Shown: piece after piece, positions 8,821 through 16,353 of the stretch
Layout of the letters: each line of letters opens with the position of its first letter
Position numbering within the stretch: position 1 is the first letter of the stretch
Source: Flavobacteriales bacterium UBA972
GTDB taxonomy: Bacteria; Bacteroidota; Bacteroidia; Flavobacteriales; Schleiferiaceae
NCBI GenBank assembly: GCA_002292855.1
Contig: DBBY01000039.1
Location: 28,364-72,067, forward strand
Direction: 5' to 3'
Length of the DNA stretch: 43,704 bases
Translations under genes and position numbers: made by a program
The notes under the pieces: generated by a model
Database searches by the model: none
The model's input: only the letters and a program-made list of their open reading frames with translations
Told to the model about the DNA's origin: nothing

Positions 8821-8847
8821 ACGGCCGGAGGGCAATCCATGCGGGCA

Positions 8848-8879
8848 TTTGGGCAAGTGCCCATCTCGCGCTACATTTG
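8848..8879 (+). promoter_or_regulatory. Promoter of tRNA-Gln (Bacteroidota-type)
   Basis: TTTG at 8848-8851, 20 bases, then TACATTTG at 8872-8879: a perfect match to the Bacteroidota housekeeping sigma consensus TTTG / TAnnTTTG. Transcription would begin about 10 bases upstream of the mature tRNA end at 8895. The rimP promoter at 41023 has the same 20-base spacing. Confidence 0.8.
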
Positions 8880-8894
8880 CCGTCCCTTTAACGA

Positions 8895-8966
8895 TGCCCC
8901 ATCGTCTAATTGGCAGGACAGCGGTTTTTGGTACCGTATGTCTAGGTTCGAGTCCTAGTGGGGCAA
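8895..8966 (+). tRNA. trnQ: tRNA-Gln, anticodon TTG
   Basis: A complete cloverleaf can be folded by hand: acceptor stem TGCCCCA (8895-8901) with TGGGGCA (8959-8965) and discriminator A8966; D stem GTC/GAC; anticodon stem GCGGT/ACCGT around loop TTTTGGT, giving anticodon TTG (reads CAA/CAG, glutamine); T stem CTAGG/CCTAG around TTCGAGT. The 3' CCA is not encoded (the bases after the discriminator are CAA). It is followed directly by a rho-independent terminator, and its last 14 bases (8953-8966) are copied again at 9145. Confidence 0.95.
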
Positions 8967-9039
8967 CAAGGGACCCAAGCCGCGCAGTACACTGCGCGGC
9001 TTTTTTTATGGGCCGCCGAGTGAAGCTCGTTTCGACGAG
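8953..9039 (+). repeat. 87-bp direct repeat, copy 1 (tRNA-Gln 3' end plus terminator)
   Basis: This 87-base block begins inside the T arm of tRNA-Gln (TCCTAGTGGGGCAACA) and runs through the terminator hairpin and the start of a second stem, to TCGTTTCGACGAG. It recurs at 9145-9231, exactly 192 bases later, with a single substitution in the T-run (A preceded by T here, by C in copy 2). Homology stops sharply on both sides. Confidence 0.93.
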
Positions 9040-9087
9040 GCGGCCCATAAAAAATGCCGGGGCGGCAACCGCTGCCCGGCTTGGGTC
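8972..9087. repeat. Nested palindromic element (two inverted terminator-like modules)
   Basis: Outer inverted repeats GACCCAAGCCG (8972-8982) and CGGCTTGGGTC (9077-9087) enclose inner inverted repeats TTTTTTATGGGCCGCC (9002-9017) and its perfect complement (9039-9054). Between outer and inner arms each side carries its own, different, hairpin: AAGCCGCGCAGT/ACTGCGCGGCTT on the left and a GCCGGG...CCCGGC stem on the right. Read from either strand the order is GACCCAAGCC, hairpin, GGC, T-run, ATGGGCCGCC. The centre holds a small CTCGT-TTCG-ACGAG hairpin (9026-9039). The layout suggests two inverted copies of one module, or a MITE/REP-like dispersed repeat. Confidence 0.8.
8977..9007 (+). terminator. 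Rho-independent terminator of tRNA-Gln
   Basis: A 12-base stem, AAGCCGCGCAGT (8977-8988) with ACTGCGCGGCTT (8991-9002), followed by a run of seven T (9001-9007). It begins 10 bases after the tRNA end. It forms the left arm of the palindromic element and is copied at 9169-9196. Confidence 0.9.
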
Positions 9088-9144
9088 GTTTGGGTCATTA
9101 TCCAACCACGTCCAGGTCCGCGCGGGGCAGGGCCCCCCGCGCAA

Positions 9145-9231
9145 TCCTAGTGGGGCAACAAGGGACCCAAGCCGCGCAGTACACTGCGCGGCTTTTTTCA
9201 TGGGCCGCCGAGTGAAGCTCGTTTCGACGAG
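9145..9231 (+). repeat. 87-bp direct repeat, copy 2 (orphan tRNA-Gln 3' end plus terminator)
   Basis: Matches 8953-9039 at 86 of 87 positions. It contains the 14-base tRNA 3' end and the terminator but no upstream tRNA body: the bases before it (a GCGCGGGG/CCCCGCGC hairpin ending at 9142) do not form a cloverleaf. It is therefore a tRNA remnant or an att-like duplication, not a functional tRNA. The inner inverted arm seen after copy 1 is missing here. Confidence 0.93.
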
Positions 9232-9384
9232 CATTCCCCCAATTGCAGTAACAGCATGTAAGGGATTTTCCGCGTTCTTTAAACTTCATGCACGCCCGGT
9301 TTAATGCCATAAATTGCTGCATGATTCGCAGCAAACCAAGCCGTACCGACGCGGAACGATTAGGCCATCCAAGGAACGGCAGCG
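9232..9384. other. Non-coding gap between the tRNA repeats and the outer-membrane protein gene
   Basis: No credible gene here. The only structure I see is a hairpin with stem TTGCTGC (9314-9320) and GCAGCAA (9328-9334) and a 7-base loop, about 50 bases before the next gene. A weak TAAATTGC element at 9310-9317 could be a -7 box but has no good upstream partner. Confidence 0.5.
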
Positions 9385-9396
9385 ATGGAGCAAGCA

Positions 9397-10491
9397 ATGG
9401 CTAAGAGGCGTTTAACCTGTTTTTTGCTGCTGCTCGCTGCGCTCCATAGCAGGGCAGCAGAATCGGTGGCCGACACGAGCAAAGACCAGGGCCTAACCCT
9501 GATTCCGCTGTTTTACTATACTCCCGACACGCGTTTTGCCCTGGGAGCCGCAGGCGTCTTCTATTTTAGAACCAAAAGCAGTCGCGACAGCCTGCCGAAA
9601 CCGCGCCTCTCTTATGTGCAGGCCCTGGCCGACTATACTCAAAACAAGCAGCTCGACCTCTGGGCCGTTTGGTCGGTCTTCACCAACAACGAAGACTATT
9701 TGCTGCGCGGTGAAATGCGCTACCGGAATTTTCCGGACCGGTTTTATGGCATTGGCAACCGCAGCAGCGACGAAGACATGGAGCGCTACTACTACGACCT
9801 CATGAGCTTTAAAGCGCTCTTTATGAAGCGATTTGGGCGGAATCTCTTTGCCGGATTGGACTACCACCTGCGGCGCGAGTACAATTTTGAGTACTACGAC
9901 AACAAAAATTTGGTGGACGGAACCGTGCCGGGCTACCAGGGTGGCGTGGGTTCCGCTTTGGGAATCGTGGTTTCTAAGGACAGCCGCGACAACGTGGTTA
10001 ACGCCTACAAGGGTCAGTTTTTTGAGTTTTCGTCCTACTTTTTCAACAATGCATGGGGCGGAACCTTCAATTTTACCGCCCTAAATGGCCTGCATAATAC
10101 CTACACCGAGCTGCGACCCGGGTGGATTTTGGCCACCAATTCTCGAATTAACCTCAACTTTGGCGAAGTGCCCTTTTTGGACATGGCCAAGGTCGGAGGC
10201 GAAGAAATGCTGCGCGGCTACGCGGCAAATAGGTACCGAGACCATCATTTTGTCGGCAGTCAGGCCGAGCTGCGCATGCCCCTGTACCGGCGCTTTAGGG
10301 CAGTGGCCTTCGCGGGCTTGGGAGAAGTGTTCCGCCAGCCATCGCAGGTGCAGTGGACCAACCTTAAGTACAGCGTCGGGGGTGGTTTGCGCTATGCGAT
10401 GAACGAGTCAGAGCGTGTAAACATTCGCCTGGACTACGGCTTGGGCCGCGGATCAAGCAGTTTTTATTTCTCGGTTACCGAGGCTTTTTGA
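9397..10491 (+). CDS. Omp85/BamA-TamA family outer-membrane beta-barrel protein
   Basis: A predicted outer-membrane barrel of 364 residues with a signal peptide (MAKRRLTCFLLLLAALHSRAA). The body shows alternating aromatic/polar strands typical of a 16-strand surface-antigen (D15) domain. EEMLRGYAANRYRDHHFVGSQ (about residues 267-287) corresponds to the conserved RGY/RGF loop-6 motif of Omp85 proteins, and the last residue is Phe, as usual for barrel proteins. There is no room for POTRA domains, so it is a barrel-only member, unlike BamA itself. An ATG at 9385 would add four residues; the ATG at 9397 gives the cleaner signal peptide. It is convergent with the downstream DoxX gene (7-base gap). 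Substrate unknown. Confidence 0.8.
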   Translation: MAKRRLTCFLLLLAALHSRAAESVADTSKDQGLTLIPLFYYTPDTRFALGAAGVFYFRTKSSRDSLPKPRLSYVQALADYTQNKQLDLWAVWSVFTNNEDYLLRGEMRYRNFPDRFYGIGNRSSDEDMERYYYDLMSFKALFMKRFGRNLFAGLDYHLRREYNFEYYDNKNLVDGTVPGYQGGVGSALGIVVSKDSRDNVVNAYKGQFFEFSSYFFNNAWGGTFNFTALNGLHNTYTELRPGWILATNSRINLNFGEVPFLDMAKVGGEEMLRGYAANRYRDHHFVGSQAELRMPLYRRFRAVAFAGLGEVFRQPSQVQWTNLKYSVGGGLRYAMNESERVNIRLDYGLGRGSSSFYFSVTEAF

Positions 10492-10498
10492 CGGTGGG

Positions 10499-10858
10499 TC
10501 AGGCAGGGCCACCCCAGCCTAGAGACTCCGCGAAAATGTAGAGGTTCAAAAGCAAGAAGAATAGGGCCGGAAGCGAAACGAGCAATCCGTCGTTAACCCT
10601 AATTCTAACAATAAGTCCGCACAGCATGAGCAGGCTGAGGCCCAGGGAGGCAAGGCTTAGAATGGGATTAAAAAAGAGTCCGACCAGAAGACCGGTGGCC
10701 CCTAAAATTTGCAGAACCACGGTGAGAAGTCCGATTTTCTCGAGGTTAAAGCGCTTGAATTCGCTTTTCATGTAGGGAGACAGAAAGTAGGACGCGGCGT
10801 AGGCGTAGAACGACAGACTCGATACCAAAACACTGAGGTTGGCCAAGGAGGTACTCAC
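10499..10858 (-). CDS. DoxX-like four-helix membrane protein
   Basis: A 119-residue hydrophobic protein with about four membrane segments, resembling the DoxX/DoxX-like family. Features seen are YFLSPYMKSEFKRFNLEKIG near residues 24-43, then ILGATGLLVGLF and LGLSLLMLCGLIVRIRVND. It starts with GTG, 3 bases after the stop of a second DoxX-like gene, so the two are very likely cotranscribed, downstream of a DPP IV-type peptidase on the same strand. DoxX relatives are linked to redox and respiratory functions in some bacteria, but no activity can be assigned here. Confidence 0.75.
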   Translation of the reverse strand: MSTSLANLSVLVSSLSFYAYAASYFLSPYMKSEFKRFNLEKIGLLTVVLQILGATGLLVGLFFNPILSLASLGLSLLMLCGLIVRIRVNDGLLVSLPALFFLLLNLYIFAESLGWGGPA

Positions 10859-10861
10859 CCC

Positions 10862-11197
10862 CTAGTTAGCGCTCCATGCGAGGATTGCGCTCAGTGCCAA
10901 AAGAAGTAGGGAGGGGATGTGCTTTACCAAGGAATTCTTAACGCTGAAGTGAAAGTACTGAGCTGCAACCATAAAGAGGCCCATAAGTGCCGCTGGGATT
11001 TGCACCAGTGAAGGGTACCAAATTCCCGCAATTATTAGGGTAGCCAGGGCAACTTTAGACACTCCCACGAGGTTGCGCGTCAAGTCGCTAAGGCCAAAAA
11101 GCGTAAATTCTTTGACTACGTTGAAGTACCGAAAGGTCCAAACGTAGGCAACCGAAAGCCCGAGGGTTAGTTGAATTAGGTTTAAGAAGTTGTCCAT
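10862..11197 (-). CDS. DoxX family membrane protein
   Basis: A 111-residue inner-membrane protein with four predicted helices and a family-typical core, TFRYFNVVKEFTLFGL (about 20-35), followed by LVGVSKVALATLIIAGIWYPSL. It lies 72 bases downstream of the DPP IV-type peptidase gene and 3 bases upstream of another DoxX-like gene. Two small DoxX-like proteins in tandem may work as a heteromeric membrane unit; this is inference from spacing. Its codons are more AT-rich than those of most neighbouring genes, like the peptidase upstream. Confidence 0.8.
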   Translation of the reverse strand: MDNFLNLIQLTLGLSVAYVWTFRYFNVVKEFTLFGLSDLTRNLVGVSKVALATLIIAGIWYPSLVQIPAALMGLFMVAAQYFHFSVKNSLVKHIPSLLLLALSAILAWSAN

Positions 11198-11269
11198 GGT
11201 ATTTGTGTTTTTGTTGGAGTAAAGGTCGCGAAGAAAGTCCGTTTTGATGCATCATGAAGGCGCGGGAGG

Positions 11270-13495
11270 CTATAAATGGTCCCTCCAGAATTTTTCCATG
11301 CTTCTGCGCATGTGCAGGGTGGTATTGAAGCCTTGGTTTATTCCATGATCCCTCATGGGGTAGCTCATCATGGTAAAAAGTTTGTTGTTTTTGACCAGCG
11401 CGTTGATTAGCAATTCAAAATTTTGATAGTGCACGTTGTCGTCACCAGTCCCGTGAATAATCATGAGGTCACCCTTCAATTTATCGGCATGCGTCACGGG
11501 AGAGCCTTCGTGATAACCCGTGAAATTATCGTCGGGTAAGCCCATATAGCGCTCTTGGTAAATGTTGTCGTACAAGGTTTGGTGCGACACAAACGCTACG
11601 GCGATTCCAGTTTTATAAATGTCCGAATGGCGGAACATGCAATGCAAAGTCATTTGTCCGCCCCCGCTCCAACCCCAAATGCCAATGCGCTTTGGGTCTA
11701 TAAACGAGAATGCTTCAACTATTTTTTTTGCCGCTTTAGCTTGATCATCTGCAGCCAGTAACCCAATTTGTCGGTAAACACTCTTTCTAAAATCACGACC
11801 ACGGGGCACTTTGGTACCGCGGTTATCAATGCTTACCACCACATAATCCAATTGGTTACTGAGGTATTGGTGCCATAGGTTGTCTCCGGTACTCCAGTTG
11901 TCTTGCACGGTAGAACCGGCCGGCTCTCCATACACATGAACCAATAGGGGGTATTTTTTTTGCGGATCAAAATTGATGGGCTTAATCATCCAGGCATCCA
12001 AAACGACATCGCCGATGTCAACCTTAAAAAACTCTTTGCTGCGCAAAGCCAGTTTATTCATTTTGGCCTTTAGTGCGGAATTGTCTTCGAGCAGTTTGAT
12101 TTCGCGGTGTGTAGTTAAATTAATTAGCGCGATTCTTGGAGGCGTTGTAGCATTCTCAAAACGATGTATTGCAAACTTTGCGTCGTTGGATATTTGGTAG
12201 CTGTGTTGGCCGGCCATATCAGAGGGAGAAATCCGCTCAGATTGCCCGCTTCCATCCAATTTGCTGCGGTAGAGGTAGCGCTGCGTATAATTATTGGGCG
12301 AAGCGATGTAGTAGACAAAACCACCTATTGGGTCGATGCAGTTTATCTCCACAATATCAAAATCCCCATTGGTGATGAGCTTCATTTTGGTCCCATCACG
12401 GGATACTTTATAAAGATGCATCCAGCCATCTTTTTCGCTGGTCCAGGTAAATGATTGCGCCTGATCTAGCCATAAAATATTGTCGTGCACATCAAGAAAG
12501 GCCTCGTCTTTATCGGTGAGGATGTTTTTAAGCGCCATGGTCTGTGTATTGCCTACCCAAACGGTGTTGGTATTTTGCAAGCGGTTCAATTGCTGAATCA
12601 TTACTTCATTGGATTCGGGAATAAAATCCATCCGCGCCAAGTAGTTATTTCGGGAATCTCCAGGAATCGAGAACCATTTTGTCTCGCCCCCCGAGGCAGA
12701 CACTACCCCCACCTTAACGGCAGAATTTGCCGTGCCCACTTTGGGGTAGGGTAATGGAATTGGTTTTGAGTAATTCGAATCAACATTATTGATCATATAA
12801 AAGGTGCCGACTCCCCTTGTATCGGATTGCCAATAGGCAATGTCTTTGCCGTCGGGACTCCAGCGAAATCCGTCTTGGCAGCCGAGCTCTTCTTCATAGA
12901 CCCAGTCAAATGTGCCGTTTATTAGGTTAACTCCCCCGTCTAATGTCAATCGGGTAATGGTGCCGGTTGCAAGCTCTTCGGAGTAAATGTTATTGTTACT
13001 CACATAGGCGACTTTGGATCCGTCTGGAGAAAATTTAGCAAACATGAGTGTGGCCTCTTCAAGTCCTAGGCCGAGCTGTGATAATTTGCCGCTTTTAAGA
13101 TCAAGTACCCAGTAATCACCACGAGTATTTTGACGCCATACTTTGCGGGTATTGGTAAAAACCAAGAGTTTGCGGTTGTCTTCGCTCCAAGAATAATTGG
13201 CAACGTCCAAGGGGCTGCCTGCGCCGGAGGGAATCAATTGCTCAGCGCGGACTAAAACCGATCTTGAACCACTTTTGGCGTCATAAACGACAAGATCCGC
13301 TCCCCCTATTGCTTGGTTGCGTTCAAGCTTTGAGTACTGCTTATTGTCCTTCATCCACCTAATTTGTCCAACCCCCTTGCTTTGGTAGGTATTGCGAGCA
13401 TAGATGTCTTCAAGAGTTAGTTTCTCGCTTTGAGCGTAGATACTGGTGCTTAAAATCAGAGAGGTTAAGCCTATGAAACTAATAAACTTTTTCAT
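11270..13495 (-). CDS. S9 family prolyl oligopeptidase, dipeptidyl peptidase IV type
   Basis: An exported serine peptidase of 741 residues that should remove X-Pro or X-Ala dipeptides from peptide N-termini. A signal peptide (MKKFISFIGLTSLILSTSIYAQ) is followed by a beta-propeller domain (about 40-480), an alpha/beta hydrolase domain and a catalytic triad of Ser610 (GWSGGGQ), Asp685 (GTGDDNVHYQ) and His717 (MRDHGI). The propeller segment DWVYEEELGCQDGFRWSPDG carries the double-Glu motif that in DPP IV binds the substrate N-terminus, so exopeptidase activity is likely. The nucleophile elbow is GWSGGG rather than the more usual GWSYGG. The gene is visibly more AT-rich than its surroundings, suggesting different ancestry. 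Two DoxX genes follow it. Confidence 0.93.
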   Translation of the reverse strand: MKKFISFIGLTSLILSTSIYAQSEKLTLEDIYARNTYQSKGVGQIRWMKDNKQYSKLERNQAIGGADLVVYDAKSGSRSVLVRAEQLIPSGAGSPLDVANYSWSEDNRKLLVFTNTRKVWRQNTRGDYWVLDLKSGKLSQLGLGLEEATLMFAKFSPDGSKVAYVSNNNIYSEELATGTITRLTLDGGVNLINGTFDWVYEEELGCQDGFRWSPDGKDIAYWQSDTRGVGTFYMINNVDSNYSKPIPLPYPKVGTANSAVKVGVVSASGGETKWFSIPGDSRNNYLARMDFIPESNEVMIQQLNRLQNTNTVWVGNTQTMALKNILTDKDEAFLDVHDNILWLDQAQSFTWTSEKDGWMHLYKVSRDGTKMKLITNGDFDIVEINCIDPIGGFVYYIASPNNYTQRYLYRSKLDGSGQSERISPSDMAGQHSYQISNDAKFAIHRFENATTPPRIALINLTTHREIKLLEDNSALKAKMNKLALRSKEFFKVDIGDVVLDAWMIKPINFDPQKKYPLLVHVYGEPAGSTVQDNWSTGDNLWHQYLSNQLDYVVVSIDNRGTKVPRGRDFRKSVYRQIGLLAADDQAKAAKKIVEAFSFIDPKRIGIWGWSGGGQMTLHCMFRHSDIYKTGIAVAFVSHQTLYDNIYQERYMGLPDDNFTGYHEGSPVTHADKLKGDLMIIHGTGDDNVHYQNFELLINALVKNNKLFTMMSYPMRDHGINQGFNTTLHMRRSMEKFWRDHL

Positions 13496-13663
13496 CGAGG
13501 TAGGTTTAAGGATTCAATTCGCGCGGATTTTGCGGCAGGCATTGTTCTTGGTTTAAAGGTTTAAGACCACCCAAGAGAAATTAAATCAAAAATCCGCTTG
13601 GTAATGCATTAGCAATAGTAGGCCAAGGTTGTTACTTAGCAATACATCCAAATAATTGGAAGC
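13496..13663. other. AT-rich divergent intergenic region
   Basis: A 168-base gap between the divergently transcribed DPP IV-type gene and the VWA locus. It must hold promoters for both sides, but I find no TAnnTTTG match good enough to place one, and no terminator. Its composition resembles the AT-rich peptidase gene. Confidence 0.4.
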
Positions 13664-13798
13664 ATGAGCCATACGTTTTTACCCCAAGGAACCACCGAGC
13701 TGACGCAGAGCGTGCTGCGCGTTGGGCCGGCTAAAGTCCGCATTAAATTGCCTCGGGAGGGGAACAATAGTGGTGCTTCTCAAGTTTACACCAAGTGA
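13664..13798 (+). CDS. Possible small protein (44 aa) overlapping the VWA gene
   Basis: An open frame from ATG at 13664, beginning MSHTFLPQGTTELTQSVLRV and ending QVYTK. Its TGA stop overlaps the GTG start of the VWA gene (GTGA), the arrangement seen in translationally coupled genes. There is no signal peptide or membrane helix, and I recognise no family. It could couple translation of the VWA gene, be the remnant of a longer gene, or be chance. The only support is the overlap and its position directly before a gene that lacks an ATG start. Confidence 0.3.
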   Translation: MSHTFLPQGTTELTQSVLRVGPAKVRIKLPREGNNSGASQVYTK

Positions 13799-14916
13799 TT
13801 AGACCCGCCAGCGACCGAGGATTCTTCTTTAAGGAGTTTGAGGCAAAGAGCATCTCGCCCTTTGACAAGCTCTTTGGAATCTTCAAGGAGCTCATAGTGC
13901 ACGTGTCGGGCGACTTCGACGAGGCCATAAAGTGGCTCAGGGAGCTTGACAAGGAGTATGAGCTCACCGACGAGAACTACAGCATAGACGACTTTATCAA
14001 CGACCTCAGAGAGAAGGGCTACATCCGCCCAGAGGTTGACGGTGACGGAGTTTCTGGAATGGGAATTACAGCCAAAACCGAGCGAGCGATAAGGCAGACG
14101 GCCCTGGACCAAATCTTTGGCAACCTCAACAAAAGCGGAGCAGGCAACCACAAGACCAAAAGTTCGGGCGATGGCGACGAGCTTACGGGAGAAACCAGGC
14201 CCTACCGCTTTGGCGACGGCTTAGAGAAAATTTCGCTAACCGAAAGCATCAAAAACGCACAAATCAACCACGGAGTTGGCGAGTTTGAGCTCAGCGAAGA
14301 AGACCTTGTGGTCGAAGACAGCCAGTTTAATTCCCAGATGAGTACGGTGCTAATGATTGACATCAGCCACTCGATGATACTCTACGGCGAAGACCGAATT
14401 ACGCCGGCCAAAAAGGTGGCCATGGCCCTGGCGGAGCTCATTACTACCCGCTACCCCAAGGACAGCATTGATATTATTGTCTTTGGCAACGATGCTTGGA
14501 GAATCTCTATTAAAGAAATTCCCTACCTCAAGGTTGGGCCTTTTCACACCAATACGGTTGCCGGGCTGCAGCTAGCCATGGACATTCTGCGCAGAAAGCG
14601 AAACACCAACAAGCAGATATTCATGATTACCGACGGCAAACCCAGCTGCATCAGGGAGCGCGACGGGACCTACTACATGAACAGCAACGGCTTGGACCCC
14701 TACGTGACCGAGAAATGCTATACCCAGGCAGCACAGGCTCGCAAACTGCACATTCCCATCACCACGTTTATGATTGCTCGCGACCCCTATCTGCAGCAGT
14801 TTATCGACAAGTTTACCGAGGCAAACCAAGGCAAGGCCTTTTTCACGGGACTCAAGGGCCTGGGAGAAATGATTTTCAAAGACTATGAAACCAACAGAAA
14901 GAAAAGACTCCAATAG
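13795..14916 (+). CDS. VWA domain protein, partner of a MoxR-like AAA ATPase
   Basis: A cytoplasmic protein of 373 residues with a C-terminal von Willebrand factor A domain. The metal-ion-dependent adhesion site reads MIDISHSM (Asp189, Ser191, Ser193) and ITDGKPS (Asp280). The N-terminal 150 residues are helical and charged, with FDKLFGIFKELIVHVSGDFD, followed by a Gly-rich linker. No in-frame ATG exists between the upstream stop (13768) and the conserved region, so translation probably begins at the GTG at 13795. The AAA ATPase gene begins 1 base after the stop (or overlaps it if an earlier ATG is used). Such pairs (RavA-ViaA, MoxR-VWA) act as chaperone- or chelatase-like machines that remodel or metallate client proteins; the client is unknown here. 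Confidence 0.88.
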   Translation: MIRPASDRGFFFKEFEAKSISPFDKLFGIFKELIVHVSGDFDEAIKWLRELDKEYELTDENYSIDDFINDLREKGYIRPEVDGDGVSGMGITAKTERAIRQTALDQIFGNLNKSGAGNHKTKSSGDGDELTGETRPYRFGDGLEKISLTESIKNAQINHGVGEFELSEEDLVVEDSQFNSQMSTVLMIDISHSMILYGEDRITPAKKVAMALAELITTRYPKDSIDIIVFGNDAWRISIKEIPYLKVGPFHTNTVAGLQLAMDILRRKRNTNKQIFMITDGKPSCIRERDGTYYMNSNGLDPYVTEKCYTQAAQARKLHIPITTFMIARDPYLQQFIDKFTEANQGKAFFTGLKGLGEMIFKDYETNRKKRLQ

Positions 14917-14917
14917 T

Positions 14918-16348
14918 ATGATTACGAATTTAGGTGAGCTCAAAGCCTCGGGCTACCAAAGCATCTCCATTAAAGACGAACTGCGCCAAAACCTGCTCAA
15001 GCACCTCGAGGCCGGCACCACCGTGTTTGGCGAAGTGCACGGATTTGAAGATACCGTGCTGCCCGAGCTGGAGCGCGCCATTCTGTCGCGGCACAGCATC
15101 AACCTATTGGGCCTTAGGGGGCAGGCCAAAACGCGCCTTGCGCGCCTCATGGTGGAATTGCTCGACGAGTACATTCCCTATGTAACGGGGTCCGAAATCA
15201 ACGACGACCCCCTTGCTCCGATTTCACGCTTTGCCATGGACCTCATCGCTGAGAAGGGAGATCAAACCCCCGTTTCGTGGTTGCATCGCTCCCAGCGTTA
15301 TTTTGAGAAGTTGGCCACACCCGACGTAACGGTTGCCGACTTAATTGGCGACATTGACCCCATCAAGGCGGCCAATCTGAAACTGTCTTATGCCGACGAT
15401 CGGGTGATTCACTTTGGCATGATTCCCAGGGCCAACCGCTGCATCTTTGTTTTAAACGAAATCCCCGACCTGCAGGCTCGCAATCAGGTGGCCTTATTCA
15501 ACATTTTGCAAGAAGGCGATATTCAAATTCGCGGATTCAAAATTCGGCTACCCCTTGACCTTCAGTTTGTGTTCACGGCCAACCCCGAGGACTACACCAA
15601 CCGAGGCAGCATCGTCACGCCGCTCAAAGACCGCATTGGGTCGCAGATTTTAACGCACTACCCCGCCAACATTGCCGTGGCCCGCAAGATTTCTGCCCAA
15701 GAAGCCAGAATCAATGAGGCGCAATCGAGCCGAGTATATGTTCCCGACTTGGCCTACAACCTGCTCGAGCAAATTATTTTTGAGGCACGAGACAGCGAGT
15801 ACATCGACCAAAAAAGCGGAGTAAGCGCAAGGATGAGTATTTCTATGCTCGAAAGCCTCGTCAGCACGGCCGAACGCCGCGCGCTGATCAACAAAGAGAA
15901 GACCACCACCGTGCGCTTAGCTGATTTTATGGGAATCATTCCGGCCATCACCGGCAAGGTGGAGCTCGTGTTTGAAGGAGAGCAAGAAGGGGCCGCATTC
16001 GTGGCGGAGCAGCTCATTGGTGCCGCCATCAAGACCTTTTGGCCCAACCTCTTCCCTAAAATTGGGAAGCTTAATAAAAAGGCGGACCTCAGTCCCTTTG
16101 CAGGCACGATAGAGGCCATTTATTCTCAGGGCGGAGTCATTTTGTACGACGAATGCGACCAAAAGGAATATGCTTCTTGCCTGAACAAGATCAAACCCCT
16201 AGAGGAATTGATGCAGCAGTACCAGCCCAAATTTGAGCCCAAGGATCAGCTTTTTTTGAAGGAGTTTATGCTTTGGGCCCTTGCCGAACAGGAGCAGCTG
16301 GGCAAGGAACGACTCAAGAACGGATTCCAGTTTAACGAGTTTATTTGA
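14918..16348 (+). CDS. MoxR/magnesium-chelatase-like AAA+ ATPase
   Basis: An ATPase of 476 residues in the MoxR/Mg-chelatase-I branch of AAA+. The Walker A site is GLRGQAKT (Gly65-Thr72), where Ala replaces the usual Gly before Lys71. Walker B is CIFVLNEIPDL, with Asn in place of the usual Asp before Glu. Sensor 1 is FVFTANPEDYTNRG, followed by PLKDRIGSQI. The lid domain includes GVSARMSISMLESL. An ATG at 14885 would overlap the VWA gene; the ATG at 14918 gives the typical N-terminus ITNLGELKASGYQSISIKDEL. It is translationally close to the VWA gene and surely its partner. It is convergent with asnB, 5 bases apart. Confidence 0.92.
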   Translation: MITNLGELKASGYQSISIKDELRQNLLKHLEAGTTVFGEVHGFEDTVLPELERAILSRHSINLLGLRGQAKTRLARLMVELLDEYIPYVTGSEINDDPLAPISRFAMDLIAEKGDQTPVSWLHRSQRYFEKLATPDVTVADLIGDIDPIKAANLKLSYADDRVIHFGMIPRANRCIFVLNEIPDLQARNQVALFNILQEGDIQIRGFKIRLPLDLQFVFTANPEDYTNRGSIVTPLKDRIGSQILTHYPANIAVARKISAQEARINEAQSSRVYVPDLAYNLLEQIIFEARDSEYIDQKSGVSARMSISMLESLVSTAERRALINKEKTTTVRLADFMGIIPAITGKVELVFEGEQEGAAFVAEQLIGAAIKTFWPNLFPKIGKLNKKADLSPFAGTIEAIYSQGGVILYDECDQKEYASCLNKIKPLEELMQQYQPKFEPKDQLFLKEFMLWALAEQEQLGKERLKNGFQFNEFI

Positions 16349-16353
16349 CCCGT

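Noticed and set aside
8953..9231. Integrative element bounded by attL/attR at tRNA-Gln
   Set aside because: Only 105 bp lies between the repeats and there is no integrase gene nearby; at most a scar.
8617..9234. Minus-strand open frame over the pccB-like 3' end, tRNA and repeats
   Set aside because: Antisense to a real gene and a tRNA; no protein-like composition.
8849..9304. Long plus-strand open frame across tRNA-Gln and the repeats
   Set aside because: It translates the tRNA, terminator and palindromes; the repeated peptide arises only because the DNA repeat is 192 bp apart, a multiple of three.
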